This document shows positions 1-8,527 of a stretch of DNA of 64,000 nt, in pieces. This DNA comes from an uncultured Clostridium sp. (GTDB lineage: Bacteria > Bacillota > Clostridia > Clostridiales > Clostridiaceae): positions 26,842-90,841 of the forward strand of contig NZ_CALEVF010000038.1 in assembly GCF_937920395.1 (NCBI RefSeq), in the 5' to 3' direction. A program made the position numbers and the translations under genes. Below the pieces are notes generated by a model. The model made no database searches, had not been told where the DNA came from, and saw only the letters and a list, made by a program, of their open reading frames with translations. Position 1 is the first letter of the stretch. Every line of letters begins with the position of its first letter.

Positions 1-1620
1 AATGAAATTATAGCCACTTACCCTCTTAAGAATAATATTACAAATAATTTTTTTAATAAGATTATTTCTGATGTTTTGTGTAATATTATAGTAACAGAAA
101 ATTTGCCAAAGGGGATAATAGAAAAATATTGTTTTTGTTCTTTAAATGATGCAATTAGAAATATCCATAGTCCTAAAAGTTTAGAACTCCTTAATGAAGC
201 AAAAAGAAGACTTAAATTTCAGGAGCTTTTTACATATTCATTAAAAATATTAATGTTAAAAGAATTTATAAAATCTAATAATAATGGTATCCAATTTAAA
301 ATGGCAAAGGAACTTACAACTTTAAAGGCAAAGCTTCCTTATAATCTTACTAAGGCACAAAGTAAAGTTGTAAGAGAAATTTTAATAGATCAAAAGAAGG
401 ATATCGCTATGAATCGCTTGCTACAGGGGGATGTTGGAAGTGGTAAAACTATAGTTGCTATTATTACTATGTTTAATGTTGTAAAAAATGGTTATCAAAC
501 AGCCATGATGGCACCAACTGAGATTTTAGCAAAGCAACATTATGAAGAAATCAAAAATATATTAAAGGATTTTTCATTAAATATACAAATATTGAGTGGA
601 AGCACAACTGCTAAAAACAAACAATTAATTAAACAAGATTTAAAAAATGGAGTTATTGACATTATAGTTGGGACTCATGCACTTATCGAGGATAATGTAG
701 AATTTGAAAATTTAGGTATGATTGTTACTGATGAGCAACATCGTTTTGGAGTATCACAAAGAAACAGGTTTTCTAATAAGGGAAAAAACATAGATATCCT
801 TGTAATGACAGCAACACCTATTCCGAGAACACTATCTTTATATTTGTATGGTGATTTAGATGTATCTATTATAGATGAATTACCACCAGGTAGACAGAAA
901 ATTGATACATCTAATGAAAGTATGGAGAATAGTGGTAAAGTATATGAATTTGCTTTAAATGAAATTAATAAGGGAAGACAGGTTTATATAGTTTGTCCAC
1001 TTGTGGAGGAAAATGAAGAAATGAAATTAAGCTCGGTGGAGATGCTTTATGAAAAATTGAAAACAGAACAGTTTAAATCTATAGAAGTAGGAATGGTATA
1101 TGGTAAAATGCCAAGTAAACTTAAAAATGAAATCATGGATAAATTTAAAGCTGGAGAAATTAAAGCTTTGGTTTCAACTACAGTAATTGAGGTTGGCGTA
1201 AATGTACCAAATGCTACAGTTATGATAGTTGAAAATGCAGAAAGATTTGGACTTGCCCAACTTCATCAACTTAGGGGAAGAGTAGGGAGAGGGGAGCATA
1301 AATCTTATTGTATACTGCTTGCAAATATCAAAAACAATATAGTAAGAAGAAGGCTTGGAATACTTATAAGAAGTAATGATGGTTTTTATATTGCAGAGGA
1401 AGATTTAAAAACTAGGGGCGCTGGAGAATTATTTGGAATAAGGCAACATGGTGAATCAGGTTTGATTTTATCAGATGTAATTGAAGATATTGGTATTTTG
1501 AAAATCGCAAATAACGAAGCAAAGAGTCTAATACAAAGTGATGATGTATGCGATATTAAGGTGAAAACTGAGATAATACAAAAAATCGAGCAGACTTCTA
1601 GCTACATTTGTTTTAATTAG
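1..1620 (+). CDS. recG: ATP-dependent DNA helicase RecG, 5' end cut off by window
   Basis: RecG unwinds and remodels branched DNA (replication forks, Holliday junctions) in recombination and repair. The reading frame is open from base 1, so the gene starts before the window. About 539 codons are visible; the family is usually about 680, so roughly 140 N-terminal residues (much of the wedge domain) are missing. The TTG at 76 is internal and not a start. Visible helicase motifs: Walker A GDVGSGKT (bases 427-450), DEQHRFG (motif II), TATPIPRT (motif III) and QLRGRVGRG (motif VI), in the order expected for an SF2 helicase. rsmD follows, as in many Firmicutes. Confidence 0.97.
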   Translation, partial: NEIIATYPLKNNITNNFFNKIISDVLCNIIVTENLPKGIIEKYCFCSLNDAIRNIHSPKSLELLNEAKRRLKFQELFTYSLKILMLKEFIKSNNNGIQFKMAKELTTLKAKLPYNLTKAQSKVVREILIDQKKDIAMNRLLQGDVGSGKTIVAIITMFNVVKNGYQTAMMAPTEILAKQHYEEIKNILKDFSLNIQILSGSTTAKNKQLIKQDLKNGVIDIIVGTHALIEDNVEFENLGMIVTDEQHRFGVSQRNRFSNKGKNIDILVMTATPIPRTLSLYLYGDLDVSIIDELPPGRQKIDTSNESMENSGKVYEFALNEINKGRQVYIVCPLVEENEEMKLSSVEMLYEKLKTEQFKSIEVGMVYGKMPSKLKNEIMDKFKAGEIKALVSTTVIEVGVNVPNATVMIVENAERFGLAQLHQLRGRVGRGEHKSYCILLANIKNNIVRRRLGILIRSNDGFYIAEEDLKTRGAGELFGIRQHGESGLILSDVIEDIGILKIANNEAKSLIQSDDVCDIKVKTEIIQKIEQTSSYICFN

Positions 1621-1631
1621 ATAAAATATCT

Positions 1632-1660
1632 TTGTATAAAATACATATATATGTTAAAAT
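1632..1660 (+). promoter_or_regulatory. possible sigma-A promoter for rsmD
   Basis: TTGTAT, 17-base spacer, TAAAAT, in the recG-rsmD gap. It overlaps an upstream in-frame ATG at 1651, which argues that this ATG is not the rsmD start. Such AT-rich matches arise by chance, so this is moderate to weak. Confidence 0.35.
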
Positions 1661-1695
1661 ATTATCGAAACTTGCTTAGATGGAGGAATAAACAT

Positions 1696-2259
1696 ATGAG
1701 AATTATAGCGGGAAGTGCAAGAGGAAGAAAATTATTGTCACCAGTTGGGATGGGAACGAGGCCAACATTAGATAGAATAAAAGAAGCTATATTTAATATA
1801 ATTCAAAATAGAGTGCGTAATGCAGTAGTTGTGGATATGTTCTCAGGTACGGGTAGCTTAGGACTTGAGGCAGCAAGTAGGGGAGCAAAAAAATGCTATC
1901 TTATCGATATGGGTGATACTACTTATGAAATGTTACAAGGTAATGTAGACAATTTAAAGTTTAACAATATATGTAAATGCTTAAAAGGTGATACATATAA
2001 ATACATGGAGCAGTTTTCAAATGATGGTATTGTGTTTGATTTGATTTTTATAGACCCACCATATGCGAAAGATATGATTCCACCTGCTATTGAAATAATT
2101 TCTAGAAATAGTCTTTTAAGTAAAGATGGGATTATAGTCTGTAAAATAGATTCATCTGAAGAGATATATGAGGGCAATGGTATTATTCATCTGTCTGATA
2201 CAAGAAAATATGGTAATACTACTGTATTGTTTTATAAATATAAGGAAACTAATAATTAA
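1696..2259 (+). CDS. rsmD: 16S rRNA (guanine(966)-N2)-methyltransferase RsmD
   Basis: RsmD uses S-adenosylmethionine to methylate G966 of 16S rRNA in the small ribosomal subunit. The 187-residue product starts MRIIAGSARGRK, the typical N-terminus. It has the SAM-binding motif DMFSGTGSLGLEA and the catalytic DPPY motif of N2-guanine and N6-adenine methylases. I chose the ATG at 1696 because GGAGG lies 9 bases upstream and the family begins here; an in-frame ATG at 1651 would add 15 atypical residues and sits in a possible -10 region. coaD follows, as in most Firmicutes. Confidence 0.93.
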   Translation: MRIIAGSARGRKLLSPVGMGTRPTLDRIKEAIFNIIQNRVRNAVVVDMFSGTGSLGLEAASRGAKKCYLIDMGDTTYEMLQGNVDNLKFNNICKCLKGDTYKYMEQFSNDGIVFDLIFIDPPYAKDMIPPAIEIISRNSLLSKDGIIVCKIDSSEEIYEGNGIIHLSDTRKYGNTTVLFYKYKETNN

Positions 2260-2276
2260 AAATTATTAGTTTCCTT
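2242..2276. terminator. perfect 16-bp hairpin overlapping rsmD stop codon
   Basis: The arms at 2242-2257 and 2261-2276 are perfect complements around a 3-base loop, and the rsmD stop lies in the left arm. No strong T tract follows, so this may be a weak terminator or an mRNA 3'-end stabiliser. Confidence 0.45.
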
Positions 2277-2339
2277 AGAAAATACATGGGAATAATTAAT
2301 AATTATTATTTACCCTAGAGAAAAACGTGGAGGCATCAC

Positions 2340-2822
2340 ATGAAAAAAGCAATTTGTCCTGGAAGTTTTGACCCAATAACAAATGGACATTTAGATATTA
2401 TTGAGAGGGCGTCAAGAGTATTTAATGAATTGATCGTAGGGGTAGTTGTTAATCCTGAAAAAAAATGTTTATTTTCAGTAGATGAGAGAGTAGCACAAAT
2501 AAAAAATGTAGTGAAAAATTTGCCTAATGTACGTGTGGAGAAGTTTAGTGGTTTACTTGTTCATCTTATGAATAAAGAAGGTGTTAGAGTTATTGTTAAA
2601 GGGCTTAGAAGTGTTTCAGACTTCGAATATGAGTTTCAAATGGCAGCAATGAATAATAAACTTGATCCAAGCAAGGAAACTGTGTTTATGATGACAAAAA
2701 CGGAGTACTGTTATATAAGTTCTACTTCGGTTAAACAGGTTGCGATGCTTGGAGGATCTATTAAAGGGCTAGTACCTGAAGAAATCATTCCAGAAATTAT
2801 TAGAAAAATTAATTCCAAATAG
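2340..2822 (+). CDS. coaD: phosphopantetheine adenylyltransferase
   Basis: CoaD transfers AMP from ATP to 4'-phosphopantetheine, giving dephospho-CoA in the penultimate step of coenzyme A synthesis. The 160-residue length is normal. The nucleotidyltransferase motif [10 protein letters not shown] is at residues 8-17 (TxGH-type ATP site), and the ISSTS motif is near residues 126-130. The ATG follows GTGGAGG with good spacing. It lies between rsmD and a small coiled-coil protein gene, which starts 9 bases after its stop and is probably co-transcribed. Confidence 0.97.
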   Translation: MKKAICPGSFDPITNGHLDIIERASRVFNELIVGVVVNPEKKCLFSVDERVAQIKNVVKNLPNVRVEKFSGLLVHLMNKEGVRVIVKGLRSVSDFEYEFQMAAMNNKLDPSKETVFMMTKTEYCYISSTSVKQVAMLGGSIKGLVPEEIIPEIIRKINSK

Positions 2823-2831
2823 GGGGGAACT

Positions 2832-3356
2832 ATGGATGTTATAAAGCTTTTAGAATATCTTCAAGGAATTATTGAGAGTTCGTCTAAAATACCTGTTACA
2901 GGTAAAGCAGTTATAAATAAGAGAGAAATACTAGATATAATTGATCAAATTATAAATCACCTGCCAGATGAATTTAAGAAGGCACAGTGGGTTTGCGATG
3001 AAAAAGAAAGGATTTTAGTTGATGCTAAAAAGCAAGCTAAGATTTTTGAGGAAGAGACAGTTGACAAAATAAGAAGAAGAGTTGAAAAACAAGACTTAGT
3101 TAAAGAAGCATTAAATCGGTCTGAAGAAATTATAGCGTCAGCCCAGAGGGATGCTAAAATTATGAGACTTGGCGCCAAGGATTATGCGGATGAAATATTA
3201 TCCCAATTAGATAAAGAAATTGAATTAAAAGGACAGAAAATGATTCATGAAATTAAAAGTGATGTTCAAGATTTTTTAATACTTATGCAGGGCGAAGTTA
3301 CAAATACTACAACCTCAATAAGGGAAAATGTAAAAGAACTAAGAGGTATGAAATAA
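2832..3356 (+). CDS. coiled-coil protein resembling ATP synthase subunit B/E
   Basis: This 174-residue, charged and mostly helical protein has no recognisable catalytic motif. The middle (residues about 50-150) is rich in Lys, Glu, Ala and Gln in a heptad-like pattern similar to stator-stalk subunits of ATP synthases. Clostridial homologues beside coaD are often labelled 'ATPase' on that basis, but no Walker motif is visible and no ATP synthase genes are near. AGGGGGG precedes the ATG, 9 bases after coaD, so co-expression with coaD is likely. Its last 18 bases overlap the 3' end of the converging ylbJ gene. Function unknown. Confidence 0.8.
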   Translation: MDVIKLLEYLQGIIESSSKIPVTGKAVINKREILDIIDQIINHLPDEFKKAQWVCDEKERILVDAKKQAKIFEEETVDKIRRRVEKQDLVKEALNRSEEIIASAQRDAKIMRLGAKDYADEILSQLDKEIELKGQKMIHEIKSDVQDFLILMQGEVTNTTTSIRENVKELRGMK

Positions 3357-4517
3357 TTTAATTATAGTTATGATTAATGATGGTATAATTAAAACTATCA
3401 ATATTAGTAAGTATAAATCACAATTTTTATATAGACTTATATTGTTAAAAGTAAGAACAGAGGATGCATTTAAAAAAATATAATATAATATTAATGTTAA
3501 AATTGAAGAGATTATACCTTGAAAAAATTTTCTCATAATATATTTTTTTATTGAAACAGTATATTTATATGTATAGCTATACACTTGAGAAATGATAGAT
3601 AAACCACTAAAAGCAATTAAAAAACTCAAAACTGGAAGTTTTACATAAAGATTTGAAGGGCTAGAGGATATTAAATAACATCCATTGGTCATCTCAAGCA
3701 TTCCCAGAAGTATTCCTTCTATAAAATTACCTGAAGCACCAATAATTAAAGATAATTTATTTATGACAATGTTAAATACGACATTGTCTTTAATTATGCC
3801 TGTTATTACTGAAAATATCACAATAAAACCACCTATATTTAAAGCGTTTTTCATAGCATCTTCAATACTGTTTTTTAATATAATACCAATGTTTAAATTA
3901 TTGAACTCAGATTTAGAAAAATTATTACTCCTATACTTAAGTCTAAAAGTATAATTTTTAGAAGGAATAATTAATCCCATAAAAATGCATGATAGAATAT
4001 TAGATAACAAGAGTATATAACCAATTTTAGGACTAAACATCATAGAGGTGCCTACTGATCCTAGAATAAATAGGGGGCTTGCATTAGAAGCAATATTTAG
4101 CAATCTTTCACAGGAATTTAAATCAATTATGTTTTTTTCATATAAGTCGCAAGTATACCTTGCACCTAGGGGATATCCACAGAGCACACTAACTAAAAGC
4201 GCAAAGTTACATTCTTTTGGTAGTTTTAAAGGCCTGCATATTAAATTTCCTAGTAATTTAGAATAAATATGAATACCGTCGTAACCGATTATAATATTTA
4301 TTATAACTAAAAATGGGAAAAGAGATGGAAAAATTGCATTGAAAAATAATTTAGTACCAGTAATGGTGTACTGTATACAAATATTCGGAGCTAATATTAT
4401 TTGAACAATGATAAGGGAACAAATAAATGTTACAAAAAAATTTATTTTTAAAGTTTTAAATAAATAAACTAGTAGAAACAATATAGAAATTAATAATATA
4501 ACTAATAGTAAGTTCAA
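3339..4517 (-). CDS. ylbJ: sporulation integral membrane protein YlbJ
   Basis: This 392-residue polytopic membrane protein has many hydrophobic segments and a nucleoside-transporter-like gate region. Residues about 100-160 include LCGYPLGARYTCDLYEK, typical of the YlbJ/spore maturation family. In Bacillus, YlbJ is made in the developing spore and is needed for normal spore coat or cortex properties; that role here is inference. The start is TTG at 4517, supported by AAGGAGGGG about 8 bases upstream on the minus strand. It converges on the coaD operon with an 18-base overlap and lies downstream of tmcAL in the same direction. Confidence 0.88.
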   Translation of the reverse strand: MNLLLVILLISILFLLVYLFKTLKINFFVTFICSLIIVQIILAPNICIQYTITGTKLFFNAIFPSLFPFLVIINIIIGYDGIHIYSKLLGNLICRPLKLPKECNFALLVSVLCGYPLGARYTCDLYEKNIIDLNSCERLLNIASNASPLFILGSVGTSMMFSPKIGYILLLSNILSCIFMGLIIPSKNYTFRLKYRSNNFSKSEFNNLNIGIILKNSIEDAMKNALNIGGFIVIFSVITGIIKDNVVFNIVINKLSLIIGASGNFIEGILLGMLEMTNGCYLISSSPSNLYVKLPVLSFLIAFSGLSIISQVYSYTYKYTVSIKKYIMRKFFQGIISSILTLILYYIFLNASSVLTFNNISLYKNCDLYLLILIVLIIPSLIITIIKLFHTS

Positions 4518-4602
4518 TTTTAAGCCCCTCCTTAAAGTACTACTATACTAAATATATTTGAATTTAGTAAACTTATGTATTAGAATTACTAATTTTAAAT
4601 AT

Positions 4603-4641
4603 AATAAATGCGACTATCAAATTTTGATAGTCGCATTTATT
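4603..4641 (-). terminator. terminator of tmcAL
   Basis: A long perfect stem (17 bp or more; AATAAATGCGACTATCA with its complement) lies one base past the tmcAL stop. On the minus strand it is followed by ATTATATTT. It separates tmcAL from ylbJ. Confidence 0.65.
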
Positions 4642-4642
4642 G

Positions 4643-5866
4643 TTATTTTATAATAATAGGAGATATTAAATAATCACTACTTGGGTCTACGCTTTTATTT
4701 AAGATACTGTAAGCCCTTGTAGATTGAATGTCAAGGCTTAAGGTTTCATTGGTTTTCTTGGATATTTTAGTATAAAGTGGAATGCTACTATTTGTTTTTA
4801 TAGATTTCAAAATTGATTTTCCTTTTGAGTTAAATCCTAAAACACGGGCATAAGGGCAAGGTATTGATCTTAATCGTGTAGTATCAAAATCATCAAATCC
4901 TATAAAATATTGACACAATATCCTGCTAATTCGGCTATAAGTATAACGTTTGCTTTTTATAGATTCAAGTGTATTTGCATAGGTCAAATTATGTTGTAAA
5001 GATTTAATGATTTTATTATCAAGTCCTTCAGATACATCTGGTAAATTTATCAATGAGTTTTTTGATGTAGCTGATTTATATTTTATGTATGGAAACATAG
5101 AGTCTTCAAATATAAAGTTAGTGTCTTTAGAGTATAAATTTCTAATTTCAGTGAATACTGAAGGTGGAACATAATCTTTAAGATTTGTTAAAATACCATT
5201 TTCTTTTACATATCTTCTTATAGCAGTAGCACTTGAAAATTCATTATTTATAAAAGTACTGTTGTAAGATGCACCTTTTCGCTTTAAGGTATAAGGAGTA
5301 ATTGAACTATTAAGCTTTATTAAACTTTTACAATACTCTATGCCTAGTATATTGTTAGAAGAATTTAAAAAATCACCTAATAATAAGTTAGACATGGACA
5401 TGTTTGAATTTGTCAAATATTCATAAAGTGCTTTAGCTCTTGCTAAAGGATACGTAATACCTTTAGATAAATAGGTTTTTAATAGTAATTTATATTCAGC
5501 AGGTTCTTTAAGTAATATATTTGAAATATTACATATATCATTAATATCTCCATGTTCGCTACCAAAGCATATGTTATCGACTATACCTAAACTGTTTAAA
5601 AGACTTATAGCGCCTTGCGCAAAAAATTCTGCAGACGAAACGCTGTAAATAGTTGGTAACTCTAATACTAAATCTACACCGTTGTTTATAGCCATTTTAG
5701 TTTTTGTCCATTTATCTATACTTGATGGAATACCGCGTTGAGTAAAATTTCCACTCATAACACAAATTAGGACATCACAATTTGTGAGTTCTTTAGTTTT
5801 ATTAATATGGTACACATGGCCGTTATGTAATGGGTTATATTCAACAATTATACCCGAAATATTCAT
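4643..5866 (-). CDS. tmcAL: tRNA(Met) cytidine acetate ligase TmcAL (YlbM)
   Basis: TmcAL activates acetate with ATP and places it on C34 of elongator tRNA(Met), forming N4-acetylcytidine at the wobble position. The 407-residue product opens with MNISGIIVEYNPLHNGH, which holds the nucleotidyltransferase HNGH motif. MSGNFTQRG follows, then the family's LELP-containing segment, all as in Bacillus YlbM. GAGGTGA precedes the ATG. It diverges from ackA; in several clostridia the divergent neighbour is pta, which is absent here. Its use of acetate makes proximity to acetate kinase notable, though this may be coincidence. Confidence 0.92.
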   Translation of the reverse strand: MNISGIIVEYNPLHNGHVYHINKTKELTNCDVLICVMSGNFTQRGIPSSIDKWTKTKMAINNGVDLVLELPTIYSVSSAEFFAQGAISLLNSLGIVDNICFGSEHGDINDICNISNILLKEPAEYKLLLKTYLSKGITYPLARAKALYEYLTNSNMSMSNLLLGDFLNSSNNILGIEYCKSLIKLNSSITPYTLKRKGASYNSTFINNEFSSATAIRRYVKENGILTNLKDYVPPSVFTEIRNLYSKDTNFIFEDSMFPYIKYKSATSKNSLINLPDVSEGLDNKIIKSLQHNLTYANTLESIKSKRYTYSRISRILCQYFIGFDDFDTTRLRSIPCPYARVLGFNSKGKSILKSIKTNSSIPLYTKISKKTNETLSLDIQSTRAYSILNKSVDPSSDYLISPIIIK

Positions 5867-6081
5867 AAAATCACCTCGTAGAAGCTTATAGTAATTATAA
5901 GTTAATAATTTTTATAGCAAAAAAATTAAATTTAAATATGTGTTAATACAATATTCATTCTGATTTATATATTAAGTTTATAATTAAATTTTATTCATTT
6001 GTAATATATATTATATATTATATAACCAATTATTAAAAGTACATATTATCTAAAAAAAAGGTATGAAATTATTATAATATA

Positions 6082-6111
6082 TTGAAATGAATGGGTTAAA
6101 TAGTGTATATT
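6082..6111 (+). promoter_or_regulatory. possible sigma-A promoter for ackA
   Basis: TTGAAA, 18-base spacer, TATATT, about 125 bases before the ackA start. The region is AT-rich, so chance matches are likely. Confidence 0.35.
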
Positions 6112-6112
6112 A

Positions 6113-6136
6113 TATATACATGTTTCAATGTATATA
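6113..6136. repeat. 9-bp perfect inverted repeat before ackA
   Basis: TATATACAT, a 6-base loop, and ATGTATATA. It lies just after the possible -10 box, so it could be an operator or a 5'-end RNA hairpin. It is AT-only apart from one C/G pair, so it may be chance. Confidence 0.45.
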
Positions 6137-6236
6137 AGAAGACGGTTAATGAATATAAATTACAGATTCAGAAACTTATAAAAAACTAAAGTTTATGAAA
6201 AAATAGTTGCAAGTTATTTGGGGAGGTGGATATTTA

Positions 6237-7430
6237 ATGAAAATATTAGTCATAAATTGTGGAAGTTCATCACTTAAGTATCAATTAATTAATATGGAAA
6301 ATGAACAATGTTTAGCCCTTGGATTAGTTGAGAGAATAGCAACAAAAGGCTCAATATTAACTCAAAAGGTTAATGGGAAAAAGTATGTTATTGAAGAAAC
6401 AATGCAAAACCATACAGATGCTATTAGATTAGTCCTTACGGCACTTGTAGATAGAGAACATGGAGTTATTAAAGAATTGTCTGAAATAGACGCAGTAGGA
6501 CATAGAGTAGTTCATGGTGGAGAAAAATATGCAAAGTCAGTTATAATTAATGATGATGTAATGATCGGACTTTCTGAGTGCACAAAACTTGCACCACTTC
6601 ATAATCCGGCTAATATAATGGGTATAAATGCTTGCATGGAATTGATGCCTAACACGCAAATGGTAGCTGTATTTGATACTGCATTTCATCAAACGATACC
6701 AGAGGTTGCGTATATTTACCCACTTCCTTATTACCTTTATACTGAGTATGGTATAAGAAGATATGGATTTCATGGAACGTCACATAAATATATTTCAGTT
6801 AGGGCTGCGAAAATGATGGGTCGGGATATAAAAGATTTAAAATTAATAACTTGTCATTTAGGAAATGGAGCAAGTGTTTCCGCAGTAAAGGATGGAAAAT
6901 CTATAGAAACGAGTATGGGATTCACTCCACTTGAAGGTTTAGCTATGGGAACTAGATGTGGAAGCATAGATCCTGCTATATTAACATATATCATGAAAGA
7001 ATTAAATTTAACAATTGATGAGGCAAATAATTTAATGAATAAAGAGTCAGGATTTTTAGGAGTATCAGGGGTAAGCAGTGATTTTAGAGATGTAGAATCA
7101 GCGGCTATGAACGATGGAAATAAAAGAGCACAGCTGGCAATTGATATATTTTGTTATGGTGTTAAGAAATATATAGGTGCTTATGCTGCGGTAATGGAAG
7201 GCGTAGATGCAATTATATTTACTGCAGGACTTGGTGAAAACTCCCCTAGAACTAGAACGAGAATATGCAAGGGATTAGAATTCCTAGGAGCAGTTTTGGA
7301 TAAGACAAAAAATAACGCAGTAGGAATATGTGCAGAATTAAGTACTGATGATTCAAAAGTTAAGATATTGGTTATACCAACAAATGAAGAGCTAGTAATT
7401 GCAAGAGACACCGATGCTCTTATAAAATAA
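6237..7430 (+). CDS. ackA: acetate kinase
   Basis: Acetate kinase converts acetyl phosphate and ADP to acetate and ATP, the energy-yielding last step of acetate fermentation. The 397-residue length is normal. Active-site residues known from the Methanosarcina enzyme are visible: Asn7 in [11 protein letters not shown], Arg90 in [11 protein letters not shown], Asp147 in FDTAFHQT and His179 in [10 protein letters not shown]. The glycine-rich [11 protein letters not shown] and GLGENSP motifs follow. The ATG at 6237 follows GGGGAGGTGG; an in-frame ATG-like extension from 6207 lacks a ribosome site and family support. The partner gene pta is not adjacent. Confidence 0.97.
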   Translation: MKILVINCGSSSLKYQLINMENEQCLALGLVERIATKGSILTQKVNGKKYVIEETMQNHTDAIRLVLTALVDREHGVIKELSEIDAVGHRVVHGGEKYAKSVIINDDVMIGLSECTKLAPLHNPANIMGINACMELMPNTQMVAVFDTAFHQTIPEVAYIYPLPYYLYTEYGIRRYGFHGTSHKYISVRAAKMMGRDIKDLKLITCHLGNGASVSAVKDGKSIETSMGFTPLEGLAMGTRCGSIDPAILTYIMKELNLTIDEANNLMNKESGFLGVSGVSSDFRDVESAAMNDGNKRAQLAIDIFCYGVKKYIGAYAAVMEGVDAIIFTAGLGENSPRTRTRICKGLEFLGAVLDKTKNNAVGICAELSTDDSKVKILVIPTNEELVIARDTDALIK

Positions 7431-7457
7431 AATACCAAATTTAATCATAAATAATTC

Positions 7458-7486
7458 TTGACTTTTTATTGTATTGTTTATATAAT
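7458..7486 (+). promoter_or_regulatory. sigma-A promoter for yceD-rpmF
   Basis: TTGACT, 17-base spacer, TATAAT. This is a near-consensus promoter about 150 bases before yceD, which implies a 5' leader of about 140 bases. Confidence 0.75.
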
Positions 7487-7540
7487 AGACTGTGTTTGAT
7501 GTAAGTAAAAAACAATTTAGTTAGGAGGGACGCAGAAGCT

Positions 7541-7609
7541 TTGCTCGAGCTGTATAATTTTTTTATACAAGATATAGAGATTTTTCTTTATATGAGAAAA
7601 ATTAATTAA
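7541..7609 (+). other. candidate upstream ORF in the yceD leader
   Basis: A strong ribosome-site sequence TTAGGAGGG (7521-7529) in the leader does not belong to an annotated gene. The nearest start after it is TTG at 7541 (11-base spacing), opening a 22-codon frame that ends at 7609. The spacing is long and the peptide resembles nothing I know, so it may be non-coding. An AT hairpin (7551-7566) lies inside it. Confidence 0.25.
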
Positions 7610-7634
7610 TAGTTAGTTTTTCAGAGTGGATAGT

Positions 7635-8135
7635 ATGGTAATAGACGTTTCAGAATTATTTAGTAATAAAAGAGCAAGAAAAGAAATTGATTTAGATTTA
7701 GAAAAAGCTAAGTTTTGCTATGATAATGAATTTATACAATTTTCTAAACCAGTTAAAATGCATTTGACTTTAAAATCTAATGATGATGATATTGATTTAA
7801 CTGGAAGTATTGATACAGAACTATTACTTGCTTGTTCTAGGTGTCTTGAGACCTTTTCTTATTTAATACATATTGAATTAAATGAAAGATTGTCGAAAAC
7901 TCTAAAGAGTGAAGATGAGGATATTATTTTTATTGAAGATGATAGATTAGATTTAAATGAGATTGTGGAAAATAATATCATTTCTATTCTGCCTATAAAA
8001 AGACTTTGTAATAAAGATTGTAAAGGCTTATGCCATCAGTGTGGAATCAATTTAAATCATAATACATGTAATTGTATTATTGAGGATATTGATCCAAGGT
8101 TGGCAAAATTAAAAAATTTGTTTTCAACTGATTAA
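7635..8135 (+). CDS. yceD: YceD/DUF177 family protein, rRNA accumulation-related
   Basis: The YceD (DUF177) family is linked to large rRNA accumulation and is almost always encoded just before rpmF, as here. The 166-residue product has a central CSRC pair and a C-terminal cysteine cluster (CNKDCKGLCHQCG plus a later CNC), suggesting bound zinc. Start choice is uncertain: ATG 7635 has only a weak AGAGTGGA before it, while in-frame GTG 7626 has no ribosome site. rpmF begins 12 bases after the stop. Molecular activity is not defined. Confidence 0.88.
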   Translation: MVIDVSELFSNKRARKEIDLDLEKAKFCYDNEFIQFSKPVKMHLTLKSNDDDIDLTGSIDTELLLACSRCLETFSYLIHIELNERLSKTLKSEDEDIIFIEDDRLDLNEIVENNIISILPIKRLCNKDCKGLCHQCGINLNHNTCNCIIEDIDPRLAKLKNLFSTD

Positions 8136-8147
8136 GGAGGTGTTACA

Positions 8148-8333
8148 ATGGGAAATCCTGCTAGAAAATTTTCTAAAGGTAGAAGAGATTCTCGAAGAGC
8201 GCAAACATTTAAACTTGGTTTACCAGGAATAGTTGAATGTCCTCAATGCCACGATATGAAGCTTGCTCACAGAGTATGTAAAAACTGTGGATATTACAAA
8301 AATAGAGAAGTAGTTTCAATGGAACAAAAATAA
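8148..8333 (+). CDS. rpmF: 50S ribosomal protein L32
   Basis: L32 is a small zinc-ribbon protein of the large subunit. The 61-residue product begins MGNPARKFSKGRRDSRRAQ and has two cysteine pairs, CPQC and CKNC, the four-cysteine zinc-binding form of L32. AAGGAGGTG precedes the ATG, giving strong translation. It shares the yceD promoter and is followed at once by a strong terminator, so yceD-rpmF is a short transcription unit separate from plsX. Confidence 0.97.
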   Translation: MGNPARKFSKGRRDSRRAQTFKLGLPGIVECPQCHDMKLAHRVCKNCGYYKNREVVSMEQK

Positions 8334-8368
8334 AAAAGAAAGTCGAAAGACTTTCTTTTTTATTTTTA
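8332..8368 (+). terminator. intrinsic terminator after rpmF
   Basis: A 13-bp stem, AAAAAAGAAAGTC with its complement around a GAAA loop, runs into a T-rich tract. The stop codon lies in the left arm. Confidence 0.9.
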
Positions 8369-8465
8369 AAGGTAAATATAATTATATTTGTATTTTAGCA
8401 TTGCTAATACTATAGATATTTAAATAATATGGTATATAATATAAGTAAATAAATAAATAACCAAT

Positions 8466-8493
8466 AAACAAATAAATAGATATTTATTTGTTT
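8466..8493. promoter_or_regulatory. 28-bp near-perfect palindrome before plsX
   Basis: Two 13-bp arms (AAACAAATAAATA and its exact complement) flank a GA centre, 34 bases before the plsX ATG. It may be an operator for a lipid-synthesis regulator or a leader hairpin. It does not match the FapR consensus I know. Confidence 0.5.
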
Positions 8494-8527
8494 GTTTATT
8501 TTGGAACATTCAAAGTGAGGGCTTAAA

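Larger units (their letters stand above)
5867..6236. other. 370-base divergent intergenic region, tmcAL to ackA
   Basis: Very AT-rich, with no coding potential on either strand. It holds a possible ackA promoter (6082-6111) and a 9-bp inverted repeat (6113-6136). No remnant of a pta gene is visible. I could not identify a convincing tmcAL promoter. Confidence 0.7.

Noticed and set aside
1923..2177. Minus-strand open frame inside rsmD
   Set aside because: It is the mirror of a well-supported gene, lacks a ribosome site and reads as low-complexity Ile/Leu/Ser.
5941..6060. Long AT-rich stretch before ackA, a possible origin-like or phase-variable element
   Set aside because: It has no repeated DnaA boxes, no regular repeat unit and no neighbouring replication gene; the composition matches other gaps in this genome.
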